Source: Lishizhenia sp965656535
GTDB taxonomy: Bacteria; Bacteroidota; Bacteroidia; Flavobacteriales_D; Crocinitomicaceae
DNA length: 64,000 nucleotides
Direction of reading: 5' to 3'
Assembly (NCBI GenBank): GCA_965656535.1
Contig: CBFHKX010000004.1
Location: forward strand, 124,001-188,000
Shown: in pieces, positions 16,482 through 24,038 of the stretch
How the letters are laid out: each line of letters opens with the position of its first letter
Position numbering within the stretch: position 1 is the stretch's first letter
The notes under the pieces: generated by a model
The model's database searches: none
What the model was told of the DNA's origin: nothing
Seen by the model: only the letters and a program-made list of their open reading frames with translations
Translations under genes and position numbers: made by a program

Positions 16482-16971
16482 GCAATCTTGTTGGTTAAAG
16501 GTTGCTATTTCGGTAATTCTAGTAGAAGCACTTGGTGTTTTACCCACATTTGTTTCTATGGATAGCCTTCTTACTTGGTATCCTCAGCTAAATAAACCAT
16601 TTTTTAATCCTCCAAATTGGTTGTTTGGTCCGGCTTGGAGCTTTTTATTCTTACTTATGGGAATATCTTTCGGTACAATTTGGCACAAACTGTTGAATGA
16701 GAAAGATGTGCTTAAAAAGAAAAAGATAAGCAAGGCATTTTACCTTTTTATTTTTCACATGGGGTTAAATATGCTGTGGACACATTTGTTTTTCGGACTA
16801 CAGCAACCGCTTTTTGCCTTATTTGAGATTGCTATACTCTGGGGAATTATTCTGGTATTAATTATATGGTTTTGGAACATTAAAAAGCTTAGCGGATTAC
16901 TACTCATTCCTTATATTCTTTGGGTTTCATTTGCAACTGTGCTTAACGCAGCCATTGTTTACTTAAATTAA
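16441..16971 (+). CDS. TspO/MBR family membrane protein
   Basis: A 176-residue, five-helix membrane protein of the tryptophan-rich sensory protein / peripheral benzodiazepine receptor family, which binds porphyrins and sterols. Typical features are WYPQLNKPFFNPPNWLFGPAWSFLFLLMGIS (given here in pieces: WYPQLNKPFFNPP, WLFGPAWSFLF) and NMLWTHLFFGLQQPLFAL. The ATG at 16441 lies inside the preceding gene, giving a 41-bp out-of-frame overlap. The next in-frame Met (residue 40) would delete the first helix, so the overlapping start seems real. Cotranscription with the deacetylase-like gene is therefore likely. Role in tetrapyrrole or stress signalling is family knowledge only. Confidence 0.88.
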   Translation: MQTHIEQHNISFFKQSCWLKVAISVILVEALGVLPTFVSMDSLLTWYPQLNKPFFNPPNWLFGPAWSFLFLLMGISFGTIWHKLLNEKDVLKKKKISKAFYLFIFHMGLNMLWTHLFFGLQQPLFALFEIAILWGIILVLIIWFWNIKKLSGLLLIPYILWVSFATVLNAAIVYLN

Positions 16972-17241
16972 ACCTAGCTCCCTTGTAATTGTGAGGCGTT
17001 GATAACTAAATCTAAATTGCTGAAAACAAAAGAAGATAGTGTAATGAGCCGAAACTATAAAGTTTAGAAACCAAAAGCTGTATGTTTTATACGTTTTACC
17101 GTTTTAGTAAGGCTAGATATTATTGTAAAAAACTCGAGGAAATACGGTCTATTGTATTGGTTTTCAGGTTGTTATTCCTATCTTAAATAGCAAATTCTAC
17201 TTTATTTGCTGTATAAATATTACCGTATAAGTTAAGTGTTA
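16972..17241. other. Non-coding stretch before the Fic gene
   Basis: No gene is seen. A short stem (AGCAAAT near 17190 with ATTTGCT near 17205) and several T-rich runs are present, but no U-tract terminator is evident after the TspO stop. Confidence 0.45.
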
Positions 17242-17243
17242 TT

Positions 17244-17275
17244 TTTGGATAGCAACTTCAATTTTTTTATATTTG
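17244..17275 (+). promoter_or_regulatory. Promoter of the Fic gene
   Basis: TTTG (17244-17247), a 20-bp spacer, and TATATTTG (17268-17275) match the Bacteroidota -33/-7 consensus. The start codon is 28 bp downstream. Confidence 0.7.
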
Positions 17276-17303
17276 ACACTATCATGATATTATAAATAAA
17301 ACG

Positions 17304-18296
17304 ATGATTCCTCCCTACGAAATAACATCTGAGATTATCTCTCAAATTAGAAAAATTCAAAATTTAATAAGTAAAGTAGATGGTTACGCCATTCCAAAAC
17401 CCGAAATCAAACTCAGAAAAGAGAACAAGATTAAAAGTATTATTGGTTCTTTAGAAATAGAAGGAAATTCTTTAGGAGAAGAGTTAATTACTGCTTTGGT
17501 AGACGGACACAGAGTAGTAGGTAGTGAGCGGGAAGTAACAGAAGTTCTAAATGCAATTAAAGCTTATGATAGCATAAAAGCGTTTACTTACCATTCTCCA
17601 GTCTCTTTTAAAAAAATGCATGGTGTTTTAATGGAAAATTTAATAGATTCTGCTGGAAGATATAGAAGTGGAGGAGTTGCCGTAGTAGACGGAAAAAAGG
17701 TTATTCACATGGCTCCACCGGCGAGTAACGTACATTATTTAATCAACAACTTGTTTCAATATTTAGAAAATGCAGAAGATGATTTATTAATTAAAAGTTG
17801 CGTAGCACATTACGAAATTGAGTTTATACATCCCTTTGCAGATGGAAACGGAAGAATGGGTAGAATTTGGCAAAGTTTAATTTTAATTGCAGATCATCCA
17901 ATTTTTCAATTTGTGCCATTTGAGATGGTAATTAAAGAAAACCAAAAAGAATATTATAAAGTCTTAGCAGCATGTGATAAAGTTGGAAAATCTACTCAAT
18001 TTATTGTGTTTATGTTTAATTGTTTAATAGAAAGTTTGGAGCAATTATACTTAGATATTCAAAACCAAGGAGTTCCAGAAGTAAAAGAAAGAGTAAAAAC
18101 CTATCTTACCATGTACGATAGAACCGAAGCTTTTTCGAGAAAAAATTACATGGAAGTGTGGAAAGATATTAGTTCTGCAACCGCGAGTAGAGATTTAAAA
18201 TATGCCGTAGAAAAAGAATGGTTAAAGAAAATTGGTGATAAAAGAAAAGCTGCCTACATTATAAGAGAAGAAAACTTACCAAAAGAAGAAAATTAA
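17304..18296 (+). CDS. Fic-domain protein (class II, self-inhibited AMPylator)
   Basis: A 330-residue Fic protein. Fic enzymes transfer AMP or related groups from nucleotides to hydroxyl side chains of target proteins. The catalytic motif HPFADGNGRMGR is complete (about 176-187). An inhibitory helix motif, S-x-x-x-E-G-N in GSLEIEGNS (residues 48-56), lies N-terminal to the Fic core, which defines class II enzymes kept off by the Glu finger. The C-terminal 80 residues look like a winged helix (KNYMEVWKDISSATASRDLKYAVEK in part), common in stand-alone Fic proteins. No antitoxin gene is adjacent. It has its own promoter, and its stop lies 6 bp from the convergent bioF stop. Target unknown. Confidence 0.92.
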   Translation: MIPPYEITSEIISQIRKIQNLISKVDGYAIPKPEIKLRKENKIKSIIGSLEIEGNSLGEELITALVDGHRVVGSEREVTEVLNAIKAYDSIKAFTYHSPVSFKKMHGVLMENLIDSAGRYRSGGVAVVDGKKVIHMAPPASNVHYLINNLFQYLENAEDDLLIKSCVAHYEIEFIHPFADGNGRMGRIWQSLILIADHPIFQFVPFEMVIKENQKEYYKVLAACDKVGKSTQFIVFMFNCLIESLEQLYLDIQNQGVPEVKERVKTYLTMYDRTEAFSRKNYMEVWKDISSATASRDLKYAVEKEWLKKIGDKRKAAYIIREENLPKEEN

Positions 18297-18302
18297 GATT
18301 TG

Positions 18303-19367
18303 TTAGTATAAGATCGACTTTAACCTATCTATTGCTTCTTTCGTGTTAAAAGTATGGATACAGATGCGTAATCGTTCTTCACCTTTCTTCACCGTTGGAG
18401 GATAAATGGCTTTAACTCCAATATTCTCTTGTTTTATAAGGAGTTCCTTTTCTTTTAAGTCATTGATTTCTGTTGGTTTCCAGATTTGAATTGGACTCAA
18501 AAGTTGTGTGTCATCCGATTTAAATAATGCGATATTTTTTTGCAGTTGCTTTTGTTTTTCCAAAAAATCTACCGTTTCAACTAGTGTTTTTATGCGCTGG
18601 TATGCACTTTCTGGAAGCGCAGTTGTGTAAATAAAACTTCGGGCAAAATTAATAAGACTATCTATGAGTAACTGACTTCCCAATATGCAAGCGCCATGAC
18701 TACCAAGTCCTTTGCCAAAAGTAATGAGTCGGGCAAAAACTGCTTTTTCAAGTCCTAATTCTTGCACTCGTCCAGCTCCTGTCTTACCAAAAACTCCACC
18801 AGCATGTGCTTCGTCTACTATTAAGTTTGCACTATGTGATGCACAAATTTCAGCGCATAATTTCAAATCACAAAAATCGCCATGCATAGAATAGATAGAT
18901 TCTACTAAAACGATACAAAGTCCTTTCGTTTTGCTCAACAATTCACTTAAGTGATTTAAATCATTGTGTCTAAACTTCAATGCTTTTGATTTAGACAATA
19001 CAATTCCATCTCTTGCACTGGCATGGATATGTTCGTCATAAATAATTGTGGTATTTCTGTTGGCAATTGTAGAGATAAGTCCAACATTAGCATCGTAGCC
19101 AGAGTTAAAGATTAAAGCAGCCTCACTTTTCCAAGTTTTTGCAAGAAAATACTCTGTGTTTAAACTGTTTTGTGAAGTTCCAGAAATTAGTCGAGATCCT
19201 GATCCACTAAAAGAAGAAGAAGTAGTTGAAGTTTTCTGATTTGCTAATCCGAGGTAGTCGTTAGAATAGAAGTCGCACTTAAATTGCGTAGCATTCAAAA
19301 ACCTAAGTGCACCACTATCGCTTCTTTTTTGAAGTTTACTAGATAATAGTGCACTTAAGCTATCCAT
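18303..19367 (-). CDS. bioF: 8-amino-7-oxononanoate synthase-type aminotransferase
   Basis: A 354-residue alpha-oxoamine synthase (PLP fold type I), which condenses pimeloyl thioester with alanine in biotin synthesis. Seen are SNDYLGLANQ near the N-terminus, SGSGSRLISGTSQNS (substrate and PLP loop), the PLP-contacting VDEAHAGGVFG, and the Schiff-base lysine in LITFGKGLGSHGACILGS. It starts one base after the bioB stop, so the two are an operon and the biotin role is secure from context; the fold alone would also allow glycine C-acetyltransferase. It is slightly short for the family (about 380), with an abbreviated N-terminus. Confidence 0.9.
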   Translation of the reverse strand: MDSLSALLSSKLQKRSDSGALRFLNATQFKCDFYSNDYLGLANQKTSTTSSSFSGSGSRLISGTSQNSLNTEYFLAKTWKSEAALIFNSGYDANVGLISTIANRNTTIIYDEHIHASARDGIVLSKSKALKFRHNDLNHLSELLSKTKGLCIVLVESIYSMHGDFCDLKLCAEICASHSANLIVDEAHAGGVFGKTGAGRVQELGLEKAVFARLITFGKGLGSHGACILGSQLLIDSLINFARSFIYTTALPESAYQRIKTLVETVDFLEKQKQLQKNIALFKSDDTQLLSPIQIWKPTEINDLKEKELLIKQENIGVKAIYPPTVKKGEERLRICIHTFNTKEAIDRLKSILY

Positions 19368-19368
19368 A

Positions 19369-20466
19369 TTACTCTGTAATAATTACTTTTCTTGGCTCAA
19401 AGCCCGCTGGTTTTCCTTTTGCTGCAGCTAATTCTGCTTTTCTTGCAGCAGCCTTTGCATCTTTTTCGGTTAACAACTTATCTTCTTTTGTTTCGGGTTT
19501 TACGCCGTCTTCAAAAGGAGCTTTTGGCGTTAATCCTAAAATATCAAACATTGCTTTATCTTCGTTGTATTCAGGGTTTGGAGTGGTCAACAATTTATCT
19601 CCTGCAAATATAGAGCTTGCTCCGGCCATAAAACAAAGAGCTTGACCTTCCATAGACATTGAAGTTCTACCTGCCGACAAGCGCACAACTGATTCTGGAA
19701 AAGCAATACGTGTTGTAGCCACCATTCTTACCATTTCCCAAATTTCTATTGGTTTTTGATCTTCTAAAGGTGTTCCTTCTACGGCAACCAATGCGTTGAT
19801 TGGGATAGATTCTGGCGGGGTTTCCATTTGAGTATAAGAATATAACATTCCCATTCTATCCTTTACAGATTCTCCCATTCCAATAATTCCTCCAGAACAT
19901 ACTGATATCCCAGCTTTTCTAGCATTGTCTATCGTGTCTAATCTGTCTTTATATTCGCGCGTAGAAATAATGTCTTCGTACTTGTCTTCAGAGGTATCAA
20001 GGTTGTGGTTGTAGGCATAAAGTCCGGCATCTTTTAAACGTTTCGCTTGGTCTTCATTCATCATACCTAAGGTACAGCAAACTTCCATATCTAAGGCATT
20101 TACACCTTGTACCATTCGAATTACATTATCAAAGTCTCTATTATCTCTAATATTTCTCCAAGCAGCACCCATACAAAGTCTAGAAGAACCGTTTGCCTTA
20201 GCATTTTTAGCCTGTTCCAATACACTTTCTACACTCATTAATTTTTCTGCATCTACGTCTGTATGATATCGAGCAGCTTGCGGGCAGTATCCGCAGTCTT
20301 CCGGACAACCACCAGTTTTAATACTTAACAAAGAACTCATTTGAACCTCGTTTGCATTATGGTATTCTCTATGTATTGTCGCAGCCTGATACACTAATTC
20401 CATTAAAGGCGTATTGTATAAGTCTATTAGTGCTTCTTGTGTTGCGTATTTAGGGTTAACCTTCAT
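19369..20466 (-). CDS. bioB: Biotin synthase
   Basis: Radical-SAM enzyme of 365 residues that inserts sulfur into dethiobiotin, the last step of biotin synthesis. The radical-SAM cluster motif is CPEDCGYCPQ (Cys-x3-Cys-x2-Cys, about residues 53-62). Other family signatures are LCMGAAWRN, YNHNLDTSEDKY, GGIIGMGE and SAGRTSMSMEGQALCFMAGA with the Arg and Cys ligands of the auxiliary [2Fe-2S] cluster. A C-terminal tail of about 40 Lys/Ala-rich residues goes beyond the core. First gene of a bioB-bioF operon with a -7 box 22 bp upstream. No BirA-type operator was recognised. Confidence 0.96.
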   Translation of the reverse strand: MKVNPKYATQEALIDLYNTPLMELVYQAATIHREYHNANEVQMSSLLSIKTGGCPEDCGYCPQAARYHTDVDAEKLMSVESVLEQAKNAKANGSSRLCMGAAWRNIRDNRDFDNVIRMVQGVNALDMEVCCTLGMMNEDQAKRLKDAGLYAYNHNLDTSEDKYEDIISTREYKDRLDTIDNARKAGISVCSGGIIGMGESVKDRMGMLYSYTQMETPPESIPINALVAVEGTPLEDQKPIEIWEMVRMVATTRIAFPESVVRLSAGRTSMSMEGQALCFMAGASSIFAGDKLLTTPNPEYNEDKAMFDILGLTPKAPFEDGVKPETKEDKLLTEKDAKAAARKAELAAAKGKPAGFEPRKVIITE

Positions 20467-20488
20467 ATCCTTTATTTTTTGAGAAAGA

Positions 20489-20496
20489 CAAATATA
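20489..20496 (-). promoter_or_regulatory. -7 box of bioB-bioF
   Basis: TATATTTG on the minus strand, 22 bp before the bioB ATG. Exact consensus; no convincing -33 element at the proper distance. Confidence 0.55.
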
Positions 20497-20619
20497 AGCA
20501 TAACCAAAAGATTAATTGTGTGGATTAACCTTAGAATTAAAAGGGTTTTTCAATACTTTCTAACAGTTAATTATGAAAAAAATAGAGTGTCTTTTTCTGT
20601 TTGGTGCGAATAGAAAATT

Positions 20620-20627
20620 TACTTTTG
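20620..20627 (+). promoter_or_regulatory. -7 box abutting the Gly-rich lipoprotein start
   Basis: TACTTTTG, AATT, then ATG at 20632. TTTG at 20600-20603 is a candidate -33 with a somewhat short 16-bp spacer. Leaderless class. Confidence 0.6.
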
Positions 20628-20631
20628 AATT

Positions 20632-21678
20632 ATGTTACGTTCAAATTATTTGGTGCACTTACTTTCGGTTCTGTGTATTTTTGTGATGTTTAGTTGTGGT
20701 TCATCACGCAAATTAAGCTTTAGCAGTATAGATGCTTTGGGAGTAGATTATAATGAAACAAAACCGATTGTTTTTAATAGTTCAGTTGGACTTAAATTTT
20801 ATGCGAATGTAGGAGAAAAGCAAATCGATATTTCAAATCGCGAAACCCTTACAGTGAGTGTACCAGAAGGCATGCATTACGATAAGGCAGCTAAGCAGTT
20901 GATGATTAAGAGGTATGCAAAGTCATTCGACGAAAATCAAATTGAAATACAAATTACTTATGCTAATCCAGAAAATTTAGCTCAGAAATACCAAGAAAAG
21001 TTTATTCTTCCCATAGCTGTAAATCAACCTATGGTTATTGATTATTCTGGCAATGTTGGTGAAAGTGGAAGGAATGGGATAACTAGAAACTCTCGTTTGA
21101 TGGGTAGAGATGGAGCGCATGGTGAAAATGGGTTACATGGCGGACACGGAACGGATGCAACACCAGTAGAGGTTTATTTTTGGAAGGAAAATCAGTACTT
21201 GTATGCTGTTTCTGTAAATATGGAAAACGGAGAAAAGGGATTCCACAAAACGCTAAATCAAGAAAATATAAAAGTATTAGCTAACGGTGGCAGAGGTGGA
21301 AATGGCGGTAATGGTGCAGACGGAGGAGATGGCGGAAAAGGTAGCGTATCTTCTCGAAAGTATCCGGGTAATGCAGGAAATGGTGGAATTGGAGGTGACG
21401 GTGGTAATGGCGGTAACGGTGCTGAAATTATTGTATATTTTCATGATCCTTCTGCAGCAAAACTTTTACCTCAAGTGAAAATAGACAATTCTGCCGGTGC
21501 AGGAGGAAGTGCTGGTAGAGGAGGAGAACGTGGAAAGCCTGGTGAACCAGATGCCGGACAAAGAAGTGCAAATAGTGGATCAAACGGTACAAACGGCCTT
21601 GATGGAATGCCTGGGAAATCAGGTGCTAGTCCGGTAATTCAAGCGCTAGCTTTTGATATTAAATCCATACAGCTTTAG
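20632..21678 (+). CDS. Gly-Gly-X repeat lipoprotein
   Basis: A 348-residue predicted lipoprotein. Residues 1-21 form a signal peptide and the lipobox is VMFSC with the lipid-bearing Cys at 22. A beta-rich N-terminal region (about 30-140) precedes three glycine-rich blocks: about 143-178 (GRDGAHGENGLHGGHG), about 221-262 (GGRGGNGGNGADGGDGGKG and further GG-X units) and about 287-335 (GAGGSAGRGGERGKPGEPD). These look like Gly-Gly-X or collagen-like repeats able to form a polyglycine-II bundle. No enzyme domain was recognised. The stop codon overlaps the convergent rsmD stop in the tetranucleotide TTAG. Function unknown; surface structural role is inference. Confidence 0.8.
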   Translation: MLRSNYLVHLLSVLCIFVMFSCGSSRKLSFSSIDALGVDYNETKPIVFNSSVGLKFYANVGEKQIDISNRETLTVSVPEGMHYDKAAKQLMIKRYAKSFDENQIEIQITYANPENLAQKYQEKFILPIAVNQPMVIDYSGNVGESGRNGITRNSRLMGRDGAHGENGLHGGHGTDATPVEVYFWKENQYLYAVSVNMENGEKGFHKTLNQENIKVLANGGRGGNGGNGADGGDGGKGSVSSRKYPGNAGNGGIGGDGGNGGNGAEIIVYFHDPSAAKLLPQVKIDNSAGAGGSAGRGGERGKPGEPDAGQRSANSGSNGTNGLDGMPGKSGASPVIQALAFDIKSIQL

Positions 21679-22217
21679 TTTTCAGCTTCAAAGAAAGAAA
21701 AACAAACATTTCCGTATTTTCGGGTATATTGAAAATGCTCAAGGTGGTCTAGTTTTGTATCTTTTCCATGCTCAATAATAAGAATTCCTTTGGGCGTTAA
21801 TAACGCTCTTTCGAAAACGGCTTTGTGTATATTCTCGTGCACAGATAAGGCAAAAGGCGGGTCTGTGAAAATAATATCAAATCTGTCTTCTGTTTTATTC
21901 AGAAACTTTACTGCTTCTGATTTATAGGTCTGTATTTCGTCTAATAAGTTGTGCTGCTTTGCTAGATTGTAAACGAATCGAACACAACTGAAATTTTTAT
22001 CTACAGCAGTTATAAAACCGGCTTCTCTAGAAGCAAACTCTAGGGTTATGTTTCCTGTTCCAGAACATAAATCCAATATGTTTAGATTAATCAAAGAACG
22101 CTGATTTTCTAGCATATTAAAAAGTCCTTCTTTAGCAAAATCTGTTGTTGGTCTGGAAGGAAATCCTTTGGGAGGATTAAAACGCACACTTTTTAGTTTT
22201 CCTCTAATTACACGCAT
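21675..22217 (-). CDS. rsmD: 16S rRNA (guanine(966)-N2)-methyltransferase
   Basis: A 180-residue Rossmann-fold SAM methyltransferase that modifies G966 of 16S rRNA. Family signatures are the N-terminal MRVIRGKLKS and TTDFAKEGLFNML, the SAM-binding LDLCSGTGNITLEFASR (about 46-62) and the catalytic DPPF in IIFTDPPFAL (about 114-123). Length is normal. Its start overlaps the end of the DUF3822 gene by 10 bp, a gene pair conserved in Bacteroidota, so both are translated from one message. Confidence 0.93.
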   Translation of the reverse strand: MRVIRGKLKSVRFNPPKGFPSRPTTDFAKEGLFNMLENQRSLINLNILDLCSGTGNITLEFASREAGFITAVDKNFSCVRFVYNLAKQHNLLDEIQTYKSEAVKFLNKTEDRFDIIFTDPPFALSVHENIHKAVFERALLTPKGILIIEHGKDTKLDHLEHFQYTRKYGNVCFSFFEAEN

Positions 22218-22969
22218 AATAAGTGATGTTTAATTATGCGGTCTTCTGCAAGCTGCTTTTTGTGCTTGCGCAATACAGTGAAATTGGATAATGTTTCCAA
22301 AAGTGTTGTTGTGTTAATCGTGTGGTTTTTACCTGAAATATTAAGCTGACCTTCTTGTTCTGTCACCTGCATTTTCTTTAGCATATGAACAAGGTGATAC
22401 GCAATATCATTTTCGTTTTGATACTCGAAGCTATTGCTAAAAACTAAATTGGTTTCTTTAAATAAAGTAAGAAAGAAATAGTCTTCTTCTAAATGCACGT
22501 GTAAATTTGGTCTGAAATTAGATTCATTATTCATTCCATTAAGTTGCAAACTGATACCGTGTTGCACAATAATACGTGGAAATTTTAGAATGAAAAAAGA
22601 TTTAACCCAACTCGGCATCTCGTAGATTGAAGTAACGCCTAGATGAGGCTGCATAGTGTAGTCTAATGCAGAAGAGTCGTAGTTTCCTTCTCCAAAACAA
22701 AGTTTGAATACAGCAGCGTAGTTTTTACTGTCAAATAAATTGAAAGGCACTATGGTATATTTCTGTCCCCAATAAGCTAAAGAGTATTCATCGTATTCTT
22801 TTGTGAATCCTTTTTCTTGAACAAATACTTTTAACTCTTCTTTGATACTAAAAGCTTGTTTCGAAGAAAATTTAAGTGTTTCTTCTCTTTCCACAGCCGA
22901 TGTAGAACGAAGAACCTCAGCAAAATGAGCTGAGGTTCCACTAATATTTATACAAAGTTGTAAAGACAT
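22208..22969 (-). CDS. DUF3822 family protein
   Basis: A 253-residue soluble protein of the DUF3822 family, an actin-like-fold protein found in Bacteroidota next to rsmD. Seen are the short N-terminal strand start MSLQLCINISG, a central LHVHLEEDYFFLTLFKETNLVFSN-type region (about 178-201) typical of the family, and a basic C-terminus (LRKHKKQLAEDRIIKHH). No catalytic motif is evident. It lies one base after the upstream membrane-protein gene and overlaps rsmD by 10 bp. Identification rests on context and general likeness. Confidence 0.75.
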   Translation of the reverse strand: MSLQLCINISGTSAHFAEVLRSTSAVEREETLKFSSKQAFSIKEELKVFVQEKGFTKEYDEYSLAYWGQKYTIVPFNLFDSKNYAAVFKLCFGEGNYDSSALDYTMQPHLGVTSIYEMPSWVKSFFILKFPRIIVQHGISLQLNGMNNESNFRPNLHVHLEEDYFFLTLFKETNLVFSNSFEYQNENDIAYHLVHMLKKMQVTEQEGQLNISGKNHTINTTTLLETLSNFTVLRKHKKQLAEDRIIKHHLLCV

Positions 22970-22970
22970 T

Positions 22971-23876
22971 TTATTCCCAAGTTCCTTTTAAAGAACCAGT
23001 AGATAAATCTCCAAAACCGATTAACTTAGGCGTTGTACCCATAATTTTCGGAATAGGTTCGTAACCTGTAACCGCTGTAACAGATACAGTATCTCCGTCT
23101 ATAACTTTACCAAATTCTGTTTTAAGTGTCCATTCATCTTTACCTCCTGTCATTGGAATAAAAGGAATAGAATCTACCATAAATGAACCGAGTTGACCGT
23201 CTTTTCTATTCTTTTGGTATCTTTTGTTGTCTAAGAAATTTTCTTTAAATGGTATCTCAATAGTATCTCTTTTGAAACGTGCAAGGTCGTTATTCTTTCC
23301 AAGAGCTCCCATTCTTGCCAACTGAGTTGCTTCCCATTCTGTCATGTTCAGGTCTAAAAGTCTTTTATCTCTTGGTCCGTATAATAAACTTCTTTCTTCT
23401 GCTGTAATCGGACGTTCAGGAACTGCTCCCATTGGACGTGCTTCTAAAATTTTACCTGATTCAAAGAAGTTTTTAAGCTCATTCCAATCCTTTGCATAAT
23501 TACCGTTCACTTCGTAATATGCTTTTTGGATGTCTCTAATCTCTGTAAGCACTTGTGTGGTTGCAATTTCTGATTTTTCTCTTGCGATAATGTGAGCTTG
23601 TGCTTCAGATATTTGGTTCCAAGAGGTAAAGAGTAGGTATACCGTTATGATTGTTGCAATCCCTCCAATAGCAAAAACAATTCCTCTTTTTAATGCTCCA
23701 GAGCTTAAAAGAATCGCTAATATTCCTGCTAGTAAAATATTGGCTGCTGCAATGTTAAAAAGCGCATTTTGTTGAGAAGATGGCTTTAAACCATAAATTA
23801 ATAGTCCTAAACCTACTGCAGTTATGATTGCTGCTAAAACGTATTTTTTGAAAATTACACTAATCGCGTTGTTCAT
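22971..23876 (-). CDS. Membrane-anchored hypothetical protein
   Basis: A 301-residue protein with three hydrophobic segments in the first 110 residues (about 10-29, 40-60, 68-88) and a soluble C-terminal part of about 190 residues. After the third helix comes a helical stretch (SEAQAHIIAREKSEIATTQVLTEI, in part) and a region (IRDIQKAYYEVNGNYAKDWNELKNF) that recalls the N-terminal strand of pilin-like periplasmic domains, followed by a beta-rich domain. No named family was recognised. It heads the minus-strand unit with DUF3822 and rsmD and has a -7 box 27 bp upstream. Confidence 0.65.
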   Translation of the reverse strand: MNNAISVIFKKYVLAAIITAVGLGLLIYGLKPSSQQNALFNIAAANILLAGILAILLSSGALKRGIVFAIGGIATIITVYLLFTSWNQISEAQAHIIAREKSEIATTQVLTEIRDIQKAYYEVNGNYAKDWNELKNFFESGKILEARPMGAVPERPITAEERSLLYGPRDKRLLDLNMTEWEATQLARMGALGKNNDLARFKRDTIEIPFKENFLDNKRYQKNRKDGQLGSFMVDSIPFIPMTGGKDEWTLKTEFGKVIDGDTVSVTAVTGYEPIPKIMGTTPKLIGFGDLSTGSLKGTWE

Positions 23877-23903
23877 TGTTCTTGAATTAATTCTATATGC
23901 CTA

Positions 23904-23911
23904 CAAATCTA
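23904..23911 (-). promoter_or_regulatory. -7 box of the 301-residue protein / DUF3822 / rsmD unit
   Basis: TAGATTTG on the minus strand, exact consensus, 27 bp before the start at 23876. Confidence 0.5.
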
Positions 23912-24025
23912 CAATTTTTTTAATACCGTTTTCCCTCGCTTACTAGTTTTTTTGAACCGTTTAATCAATTTATAGATATTCTTTGGATTTGAATGGATTT
24001 AATCTTAGAATTAACTTCTTCGTAT

Positions 24026-24033
24026 TAACTTTG
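24026..24033 (+). promoter_or_regulatory. -7 box abutting the helicase start
   Basis: TAACTTTG, TTGTA, then the ATG at 24039. Exact -7 consensus five bases before the start codon; leaderless class. Confidence 0.6.
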
Positions 24034-24038
24034 TTGTA

